A stretch of DNA of 64,000 nucleotides from Posidonia oceanica (Eukaryota > Streptophyta > Magnoliopsida > Alismatales > Posidoniaceae): positions 91,334,001 through 91,398,000 of the forward strand of contig JAZBRS010000020.1 in the NCBI GenBank assembly GCA_037176725.1. Direction: 5' to 3'. Numbering within the stretch: position 1 is the stretch's first letter; each line of letters begins with the position of its first letter. The position numbers and the translations under genes were made by a program. Under the pieces are notes generated by a model. It worked only from the letters and a program-made list of their open reading frames with translations, was not told where the DNA came from and searched no databases. Positions 55,771 through 64,000 of this stretch are shown piece by piece.

Positions 55771-57013
55771 TTATGACATACAAAATTATGTACAAGATCG
55801 TGCCTTCCCGGCCTATGCGACTCCCTAGGACAGAGAAGCACTGAGGAGGATGGCTACCAAATACTACATCAGAGCCAACACACTCTTTCGGAGAACACCC
55901 CTAGGGATTGAATTCCGATGTGTGGATACATCTAAGTCGGCCGAGATCCTCAAGGAAACACATGAGGGAGTCTACGGAGGCCACATCAACTCCCAGTTCA
56001 TGGCTAAAATGATCATCAGAAGGGAGTACTACTGGCCTACCATGGAAGCCGACTGCACAAGTAAAGTCAAGTGGTGCAAGAGCTGCCAACTGCATGCCAA
56101 CAAGATCCATGCTCCAGCTTCAGCGCTTCACGCTTTATCAACACCATGGCCTTTCTCCATGTGGGCCTTCGATGTGGTGGGACCTATCCATCAAGGAAAG
56201 GGCAACACTTTCATCCTAACGGCAACAGAATACTTCACCAAATGGGTAGAAGCGGAGGCGTTCGCAAACATCAAGGCCACAACCCTGTGCCGATTCGTAT
56301 AGCAAAATATCATCGCAAGGTTCGGGGTGCCTAAAGCCTTAGTAGCAGACAATGGACTAATCTTCATCTCAGAAGAGTTCAAGCAGTTATGCCAGAAATT
56401 CGGTATCACTCTACACCACTCTTCCCCGTATTACCCGCAAGGGAACGGTTAAGCAGAAGCTACTAACAAAATCTTAATCAAAATTATTAAGAAGACGGTA
56501 GAAGACGTTAAGGGATCGGATTGGTCAGATAAGCTTGTTAATGCGTTGTGGGCATACTGCACCACCATAAGGACAGCAACGGGTCAAACCCCCTATGCTT
56601 TAGCCTTTGGTATGGAAGCAGTGGTCCCATACAAGATCCTGATCCCCTCATTAAGAGTTAAGATTGATAGGAGAATGTCTGCTGAAGAAAAGAGGCAAGC
56701 TTTACTCCTTCATTTAGAACTCCTTAATGAGAAACGGCTGGCAGCCACCGAGCATATGCGTGTCTACCAACAAAGGTTAACCAAGGCTTACCAGAAGAAA
56801 GTAATCGAACGCAAGTTTAAAATTGGTGATCTAGTGCTTAAAGAAGTGTTGCCCTACAATAAGCCCCACCCTAAAGGAAAGTTAAAGCCAAATTGGGAAG
56901 GACCCTACATAGTGGTTGCTGTATATCCAGGGAATGCTTATCGACTGTCCCATAACAGAACAGATCTTCCTGACCCTTGGAATGCAATGCACCTGAAAAG
57001 GTACTACCCTTGA
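55771..57013 (+). pseudogene. pol: E2 integrase (continuation after E4)
   Basis: Starts with the right TTATG copy and continues the frame cut at 27704. Zinc-binding domain: His residues in THEGVYGGH and Cys in WCKSCQLH (near 55960-56090). Catalytic core: WAFDVVGPIH (first Asp, near 56165), VADNGLIF (second Asp, near 56347) and AEATNK after a stop (Glu, near 56455). The C-terminal part ends HLKRYYP at 57013. Nonsense codons are TAG 55826, TAG 56300 and TAA 56450. Each would be a Gln codon with C instead of T (CAG or CAA), so decay by C-to-T change is likely. Confidence 0.9.
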
Positions 57014-58391
57014 TCAGCATGTCTATATCATTAAAGAGACTAGGGCCTAACACCAACCCAGAAAAGGGAGGGATTCCCAAAGCCAATAGGAAGAGGAACA
57101 CCTGGGGGGACCCATGTCTTGTTCTATCTCCACATACACACCGCACGGGAAGGTAAGGGAAAAGTAGGCTCGGAGCGAAGTCTTAGAGTACGAACTGCTT
57201 GCCAAAGCAAACTTAGAAAGCGTCAAGAAAATACGGCGGCAAAAACCACCCAAACAGAGAGGAAAGAAGGCAGCAAAGAAGCTGTCCAAGTAAGGAACCA
57301 ACGAAAAGAGACAGTAAAAGAAACTATCCAACTAAAAGAGGTCAGCAAAGAGCTGTCCAAAGAGCGAAAAAGAGCATGGCAAAAGCTGTCTGTGCATCTA
57401 AAAGCATAAACCATAGAAAGACGCATTAAGGACTAAAGAAAGACAAGCAGGAATCAAGGCCTAAGCCAAAACCGAGAGTCCACTAAATCCCAAAACTTCC
57501 CCTAACCTATTCTCACTAAACAGGCAAGGAGTAAGCAACCCCAGGTGGTCAAGGACTGAAAAGGCCCAAGGAGTAGCAACCCAAGAAAGGACTGGTGTGT
57601 AGACCAAAGTCTTTAAAAAAGGATGCAGGCATGGCCCAAGGGACATGTCCACAAATGTAAGGCCCACTCATTTGGTTGAAACAAACCCCAAGGCTAATGC
57701 TTAAGATAGGTACTCATCTTTCCCCATTAGAAGAACTAAAAATCCAAAAAAATCATATAACCCAAAATCCAAAAAAATCATATAACCCAAAAACCAAAAA
57801 AAAATCATATAACTCAAAAAACCAAAAAAATTACAAAACTTAGAAAAAAACCAAGACATCCAACCTACATACAAGTGAAAACTTAGTAAGTAGGAAAACT
57901 GGAGTTAATCTGGCCAATGATGCAACCATCGACTCACCAGAATTCGGAGTTAGCGTCCTACTCAAGCGTGTCTCACGGCTTGGGTGTGCTCTCTCAACAA
58001 AGACATTACTAGCATAATGATCTTTAGAGCATCCACAGATGACTCATAATCAGCGTCTACTGGGCTCTGATTTCCATCTCTTTAGCTGAGGCCAGAAATT
58101 AACTCCCTCCACCCATTTAAAATAAGCATGCATTAACATTTGTTATGTCCCTTGTTAATTAATTAACTTAGCCTAAATCTTTTCCATTTGACATACTTTC
58201 TCTTTGATTAATTAGTTAACTTAGCCAAATCTTTCACCAAGGAAGGTATGCTCATTGATTACTAACAAGAAAAGTAAGCATGTGCAGGAAACAAAGCGAA
58301 ACAAAAAGCTTTCATATCAATATTCACAAGTACAGACTCTGGCAAAAAGAAAAGTACAGACTCTAACAGAAACCAAAAGGAAGGTACAGGC
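57014..58391 (+). other. E2 3' region before the antisense gene, with a small Lys/Glu-rich frame
   Basis: 57119-57409 can be read as a basic/acidic protein with SKEAVQVRNQRKETVKETIQ. The frame is also open in E1 (about 11420-11575), with substitutions QRK/KRK, I/V and S/N, although E1 has an indel near the end. It could be a small coiled-coil protein or a structured RNA. Beyond it are A-rich repeats with AAAAAAATCATATAACCC (57740-57840) and a block conserved with E1 12060-12220. No other gene is seen. Confidence 0.4.
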
Positions 58392-61384
58392 TCAACTGCC
58401 AGACTCGCCGCTACCCTCGCGTCTGCCGCTTGGAGGCCTCGGTGCAGGCTGCGCCACAGAAGACGTCGCTCTGCTCTGGCTCCTCTCCCGAGACCCCCTC
58501 AGTAGAGAACGAAGTAGCCCAAGGTGTGGGGAGGATCGCGCTCTCGCAATCTGCTGAGCTGACAAAACCCTGGAGTGTGCTGACACCGACGGGGCTGCAG
58601 CAACTGGACCAGGAATGTCAGCATCAGGAAGAACCGCCGCAACTGTCACCTGAGTCTCCGCCAACTGTGCCTCCAACTCCTGTATCCGCTTGCTACGACC
58701 AACGCTCAGCTGCAGTAAAGAAGACAGCAGTCACAGAGTTAGAATAATTAAGCAAGAAGGCTAGCAGTAGTCAAATGTGCCCAAGTAGAAAAGGACTTAC
58801 CCTTCTTGTGGAGTCCGCCTCAAGACATGCCCTGGTTGTCTCCCTCTCAGACGTGGCAACACGAGCCTCAAACTCTTGGATGCGGTTGTCACGCTCCCGC
58901 TCTGCCTGACTGAGACGCCCCTGTAGCCCATCGGCACGCCCCAAGGCATTGTCCAGCTGGCTCTGAGTAGGACCAGTGGCTGGAGGTGTATGAATTAAAT
59001 CCATCATCGCCTGAATCTACACAATGAAGCCATACGAGTTAGAGGACAGACATTTACAAGTACCTAAAGCAAGAAAAGTGCGGAAATACCTCTGAATCGC
59101 GAGCCTGGACCTCCTCAGCAAGCATGCCCTCGGCATGGGAAGCGGCTGGACCTATGGTGGTAGTAGGGGCAGGCTCTGCACTTGTTGAAGCACCCTCGGC
59201 CTGTATCAAAGCAAAGACGACAATTAGACAAGCAGAAACAGGCACCAACAACTAACAAAGGGAAACACTACTCACTCGTGCTTGAAGCTTGTCCATCTGG
59301 GACAGGAGCTCGTCCCTCTCCCTCACCAGCTCCGCCACTCTCAAGGAGTGCTCCTCTTGCTGAGTCCTGCACACCTCAGTCATCCCCTCTGAGGCGTCCA
59401 TCTGCGCAAACGAGGAAGATGTGTAAGCAAGTGAACAAGTAAAGGAGCAGTCGAATAACACAATAAGGGATTGCTTACCAGCTCCTTAATACGACTACGG
59501 GCAATCGCCAACTCATGCTGAAGGTCGCCAACGCTCACACTAGGACCAGTGCCCATCGATACGTTGGAGCGACCATAAAAGACGTCATGGTGGAAGATGA
59601 TTAGACGGCTAAACTCAAAATCAAACCAGGTCCTCCACGCCGCCTCTGTCTCTGCTGAACCACCAGAAAGGGGCTCTGTGCCACCCGAGCGCCAGTTCTC
59701 AAGCTGCTCTCCAAACCGTTGAGGAGCATCGTTCCGACCTCCCAAAATGGATTCCCGAGAGCAATCTGCAAGACCCGCCACCGAAATAACCTACTGAAGG
59801 CCGAACTATCGCAGGACACAGCCCACCTGGATGTAGTGACACAGGAAGAGGCTAAAAAGCCAGCACTCCCGAAAGAACAAGTGGGAACCACGCGCCACGA
59901 GCTCCTCATCAGCATGCTCACCCTTAGAGTAGGGTCTCCAGACAACCTGCAAGCACAAATCAATCAGAAACCAGTAAACTGTGCGAGAGAGAGGGGCCTA
60001 AGCACTGAAACTCACCCACTCCTCTAGGAGTATCTCTAACAAGAAGCGGCCCAGATGTCTCACAGGGCGAATGCTCCGGAGCCAGCTGCACCTCGCTCCA
60101 CCGTCGAGCCCGGGGAAACTCGACGGGACCATCTCCTGCCACTCCAGGTCAGAGGTACACGAAGTGCTCAAAGATCCAGGTCTGTCACACAAAGCAACAA
60201 TTCCAAGTCAGAAGCAGTCGATTAAAGCAGAAGGCAAGCAAATAAATAAGGCACAAACCTAAAAAAGAGGCAGACAACCTGAAAGAGAGCGGGTCTGGCC
60301 TGCAGCAAAAGACTCCAGTCGAGAGATCAAATAGACCAACACGGCTGAGCCCCAAGAGTATCTACCGATCCTCTCCACATGAAGAAGGAGAGGAGCAAAA
60401 CTGGCATGTAACATCTGGGAAGACGTGCCGAAGAAAAGCCTATGAAATAGAATGGACAAAAAGAGCCGGAGCTGCTGATCCGCTATCTCCGGAGTCACCT
60501 CGTCAACAAGAAGAAGGTCGTCCAGTCGATCCTTCAGCCACTTGACGTTGACGCGTGTATGGAAGCGACTAGAAGGGGGAGGTCGTGCACCATAACAAGC
60601 CTCTAGCTCGTCACCATAGTCGGGCTGCAAAGGCACTATCACAGGCTCTCCGTCAACCCTCAGACCCACCAGCCGCACTACGTCCTCCAGGGTGATCATC
60701 ATCTCGCCTACGTGAAAGATGAAGCTGCCGGAACTCCTGTTGTACCTCTCAGCAAAAGAAACCAGAAGTCTCAAGTGAATCTCAAAAGGCATGATCTCCA
60801 AGAAATGGCCGAAGCCCATCCCCGCAAGTCTCGCCCGCTGGAACTCTGGGAGGTCAAGGTACATCTCGTGTAAGTCATTCCAGCTAGAGCATGTCCGGCT
60901 CGACAATGGCATCTGGCATAAAAGAAAACATTAGAAACATCAGTAACTTAATAATAATCAAGCAAAGTAACTTAATAAAAGCCAAAAACACATAACCTCA
61001 CCTGTCCTAGCCCTGCGAGCTCTATCGCTGTACGGGCTCTCCTAGGAGGAGAAGGGGACGCACCTGAATCAGGAGCACCCCCGTCACCAACCTCAAGCAG
61101 GACAGGAGACGGTGCACGTGGACGCTTCGCCCGGAGCTTGTGGGGACGAGAGGAACTCGCCTCCGCAGTGGAAGGACCGGCCTCATCCCTCTTCGTCTCA
61201 GCCTCCTCATCAGAAGCCCTGAAATGGTATCACAAGTAGAGCATAGTCAGATAAAACCATTAATGATTCTCTTAATTGTTTCCCTAAACGCTAAGTAGTC
61301 CACATAACCAACAAAAAGGGAAAAGAAAGGCATCACTTTAACTAACCAACTTAAACTTAAAAATTCAATCCTTAAAGATAATTT

Positions 61385-61935
61385 CTTTAAAAATTGATCC
61401 TTAAATAACTAAAGCCATCTTTTTAAAATCAATCTTTTTAATCATCTTTTTAAATCAATCTTTTAAAATCAATCTTTTTAATCAATCTTTTTAATCAATC
61501 TTTTTTAATCAATCTTTTTAATCAATCTTTTTAAAATCAATCTTTTTAATCCATCTTTTTAAAATCAATCTTTTTAAAATCAATCTTTTTAAATCAATCT
61601 TTTTAATCAATCTTTTAAATCAATCTTTTAAATCAATCTTTTTAATCAATCTTTTTAATCAATCTTTTAAATCAATCTTTTTAATCAATCTTTTAAAATC
61701 AACCTTTTTAATCCATCTTTTTAAATCAATCTTTTCGAATCCATCTTTTTAAATCAATCTTTTTTTAATCCATCTTTTAAGTCCATTCCTTTTAAAACCC
61801 ATCTTTTAAAAGCCATCTTTTTAAATCAATCTTCTCTTTAAATCCATCTTTTAAATCCATTTCTCTTAAAAATCCATCTTTTAAATCCATTTCTCTTAAA
61901 ATCAATCTTGTCAAGTCCATTTCTTTTAAAATCAA
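61385..61935. repeat. TTTTTAATCAATC minisatellite in intron 1 of the antisense gene
   Basis: About 35 imperfect copies of AATCAATCTTTTT and shorter or longer variants (12-16 bp) with AATCCATC substitutions. The repeat is AT-rich and has no coding potential. Confidence 0.85.
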
Positions 61936-62519
61936 TCTTTTAAGGTTATAAAAAGATCATCCTTTTAAAGTCCAACTCTAATATCCTAACTTTAAAATTC
62001 AAGATCCAACTCTAAACCAACTTAAACCTTTCACTAATCCATTTAGGTAACAAAAACATCATTAAATCCTTTATTAACAAACCAATTTAAACTTAAAAGT
62101 AAACCTTAAATTCAAAAGTCAAATTTAAAAACAAACTTTGAACCCTAATTCTAACTCTCGAATTTTAATTTTAATCCAAAATTCAAAAGCTTTAAGCCTT
62201 AGGATCCGACTTTTAATTTAATTAACCCTTTTAAACGAATCCATCACTAACTTCAAAAATTCCTAAATCCAAACCAATCTGTTAAATAATCTGAATGTCT
62301 TCAATAGGATCTTTGCTAAAATCAGAAATTAACCCCTCAAGTTAAAAGAGAATGGTTAATTCAATTGTTAAAAGATTAAGTCTCTTAAAATTTTGGAAAA
62401 AATTCGCCATAACCTCCCCTATAATTTCAACTAAAAATTTTTTTATTTTCCTGCAAATTGGCAACTTAAATACATTTCCACAAAGAAAGATTGAATAACC
62501 ATTCACATTAAACACCAAA

Positions 62520-62660
62520 ACGGATTTCCATTCACATTTAAACACCAAAATTCACATTAACTTTCACATTTAACATTCACATTCACATTCACATTCAACA
62601 TTCATATTCACATTCACATACACGTTCACATTCACATTCACATTCCCTTTCACATTTACA
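62520..62660. repeat. TTCACA hexamer repeat
   Basis: Roughly fifteen near-tandem copies of TTCACA/CATTCA in intron 1 of the antisense gene. Around it (61936-63180) the intron is A/T-rich with AATTAATTACAACAAAATTCAA-like repeats. Nothing else is seen there. Confidence 0.75.
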
Positions 62661-63539
62661 TCAAGAATAACTTTAAACAACTAAATTTACATAAACCTAA
62701 ACTAAACTAAACCAAACCTAAAACACCACAATTAGAACCTAAAATTCAATTTTTTTCTAGAACAACAGAACTAAAATAACAGAATTGATTAAAAAAAGAA
62801 CAGAACATAAACAAAAGAACTAACAACAGAATTTAAGAATGAATTAATCACAACAAAATTCAATAAGTTAAAAACAGAATGAATTAATTACAACAAAATT
62901 TAATAAAATGGATTAATTACAACGAAATTCAATAAGTTAAAAACAGAACTAAACTAAGTTACAACGGCATTTAGTTAGACTAAATTAATCACAACTGAAT
63001 TTAAAACTAAATTAATTAAACTAAATAGGATTCAATTAAATTAAGTAAAACTAAAAACAGGAAACTGTATTTTTAATCAGAATTTCTAAACTAAAATTAA
63101 ACTAAAATTCCTATAATAAACCTAAGTCTAAATCCTAAGTCTAAATCCTTATTACATTCCTAATTCAAAAAAACAACAAACGAATAAATAAAAACAAAAA
63201 AAAAAAAAGAGGAGAGGAGGGGAAGGTTACCTCTGTCACCGGCGAGACCCATCGCTCGGGCCACCCGCACTGCCGCCTTCATCGCCGCTCGCCATCAGGG
63301 AGGAGGAAGGAGGAATAGGGACGTCCACGTCGTCACCCTCGCTACTGCCGCTAGCCATCAGAGGGAGGAGGAGAGAGGAGCACCCCCACGCCGACGCTGC
63401 CACACCACGCTGGAGCCCGCACCACGCTGGAGACACCGCCAACCGGAGTAGCCACGCGCGGACGTCGGAGAGAGGGAGGGAAGAAAAAACATTTGAAGCT
63501 CTGAAAGAGAAAAGGGGCAACGGCCAGTTTTGGCTACAG

Positions 63540-63722
63540 GACTCGTAACCTGGTCGCCAGTAGAAGAGGCGACTCAATCAGACGCCTCTTCAACAGGCAT
63601 CTTACCCATCTCTTCACGTGCCAACTTTCCCTCCTCGGTTTGAACCCTCTGAAGAAGCACGACACTAGTCGCCCTAAAAAGAGGCGACTCGATAGGGCGC
63701 CACAACGAGCGGCGGCTAACAA
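63540..63722 (-). promoter_or_regulatory. GGCGACT dyads upstream of the antisense PMD gene
   Basis: AAGAGGCG (63564-63571) is complementary to CGCCTCTT (63583-63590), with GACTCAATCAGA-type spacing. AGTCGCC (63667-63673) is complementary to GGCGACT (63683-63689). A GGCGCC occurs near 63697. These are the half-sites of the U3 dyads in LTRs A, B and C. They lie about 200-330 bp upstream of the presumed ATG at 63358, where a promoter would be expected. Confidence 0.5.
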
Positions 63723-64000
63723 CGGCAGGAGGGTTTCATCCCTTAATTCCCCTCTAAAAACACGAACCTATACATTAACAAACGACAAAATACAGTTCAG
63801 AAGCTAAAATGTGATTCAACCCAAAATGTAATTCAAGAACTGAAACATAATTCAACCCAAACTTAAACTTAAAAACTAAGACATGGTTCAACTCAACTTA
63901 AAATTAAAATTTAAAACATAATCAGCCATGCATTGCCATGCTCGAGCGGTTGAGCCCAAGCATCTTCAGGAATTCCTGCTTGTCATCAACATACTTCTGA
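63723..64000 (-). other. A-rich sequence, with a possible 3' coding end at the window edge
   Basis: 63723-63920 is AT-rich with repeated AATTCAACCCAAA and shows no gene. On the minus strand a frame enters from beyond 64000 and ends at TGA 63924-63922 with the residues KMLGLNRSSMAMHG. It is only ~26 codons long, so this may be chance. I do not recognise it. Confidence 0.2.

Larger units (their letters stand above)
58392..63358 (-). pseudogene. Antisense nine-exon PMD gene carried by E2 (decayed)
   Basis: Model on the minus strand: exons 63358-63231, 61218-61002, 60912-60259, 60181-60020, 59946-59479, 59401-59276, 59200-59090, 59010-58801 and 58709-58392. All introns are GT-AG and all junctions keep the frame, for about 797 codons. 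Exon 1 encodes an acidic Gly/Ser start. Exon 3 holds the PMD start (FGHFLEIMPFEIHLRLLVSF, RYSWGSAVLVYL). Exons 4-5 continue it (TWIFEHF, PRARRW, VVWRPY, LR-stop-FGLQ). Exons 6-9 encode coiled-coil-like segments (RTQQEEHSLRVAELVRERDE). Nonsense codons are TAG 60261, TGA 60151, TAG 59808 and TAG 59793. A TGA near 63237 is avoided if a GTGACA donor is used. All fit CAG or CGA mutated by C-to-T. It could be a captured host gene. Confidence 0.75.
17590..64000 (+). mobile_element. E2: large Tat/Ogre-type element with antisense PMD gene (split by E4; right end outside)
   Basis: Begins with LTR C (17590-19137), then PBS, leader, gag, two protease domains, RT and RNase H up to 27704. It resumes after E4 at 55776 with integrase and a long 3' region holding an antisense multi-exon gene. 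No PPT or 3' LTR is seen before 64000, so its right border is outside the window. That the antisense gene belongs to E2 is inferred from continuity and from the shared GGCGACT dyads near 63560-63690. Without E4 the visible part is about 18.3 kb. Confidence 0.85.

Noticed and set aside
59998..60192. 64-codon minus frame (LEWQEMVPSSFPGLDG)
   Set aside because: The alternative frame of exon 4 contains the PMD hallmarks TWIFEHF and PRARRW and fits the exon phases.
61022..61210. Arg/Leu-rich 62-codon minus frame
   Set aside because: Another frame of the same exon (61218-61002) reads a normal-looking acidic/Ser-rich sequence in phase with its neighbours.
63922..63999. Possible C-terminal coding end at the right edge
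   Set aside because: Only 26 codons and no recognisable family, so listed only as a low-confidence note.

Overview
The window is nuclear DNA from a flowering plant, taken from a repeat-dense, gene-poor region. No host gene with convincing independent status is visible. Almost every base belongs to nested, giant Ty3/gypsy LTR retrotransposons of the Tat/Ogre type. The evidence is kilobase-long LTRs, primer-binding sites matching tRNA-Arg, a CxxHx4Hx4C Gag knuckle, two RNase H domains between RT and integrase, and extra genes with a plant mobile domain (PMD). The species cannot be told from the sequence.

Layout, by order of insertion. (1) Oldest: LTR debris of one family at 1-1523 and 1524-2486. 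(2) Element E3 (+ strand) starts with an LTR at 2487. Its LTR end (14854-14905), PBS and gag (to 17589) reappear downstream. (3) Element E1 (5376-14853, + strand) sits inside the E3 LTR. It has two ~1.59-kb LTRs and only a gag gene, so it is non-autonomous. (4) Element E2 (+ strand) enters E3 gag at 17590 and runs past the window end. It carries gag, two consecutive protease domains, RT, two RNase H domains, integrase, and an antisense nine-exon PMD gene at 63358-58392. (5) Element E4 (27705-55770, minus strand, 28,066 bp) splits E2 pol exactly at a TTATG target duplication. Its 5.97-kb LTRs differ at only about 30 positions, so it is the youngest. It carries gag-pro-pol in one frame with five nonsense codons, and an intronless sense-strand PMD gene.

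The most striking object is the E4 3' untranslated region (about 33675-36840). It holds a repeat array whose units fold, on the sense (minus) strand, into H-type pseudoknots with compensatory changes in both stems. These units are grouped inside five 8-13-bp helices that differ in sequence yet stay complementary, and a sixth helix closes the whole set. More covarying hairpins follow. This looks like a large structured RNA domain of unknown function.

Second, E2 and E4 both carry PMD genes in contrasting forms: antisense with introns, and sense without introns. Antisense placement would shield introns from splicing during retrotransposition. Third, dyads built on GGCGACT occur in the E1/E2 LTR promoters and also upstream of the antisense PMD gene.
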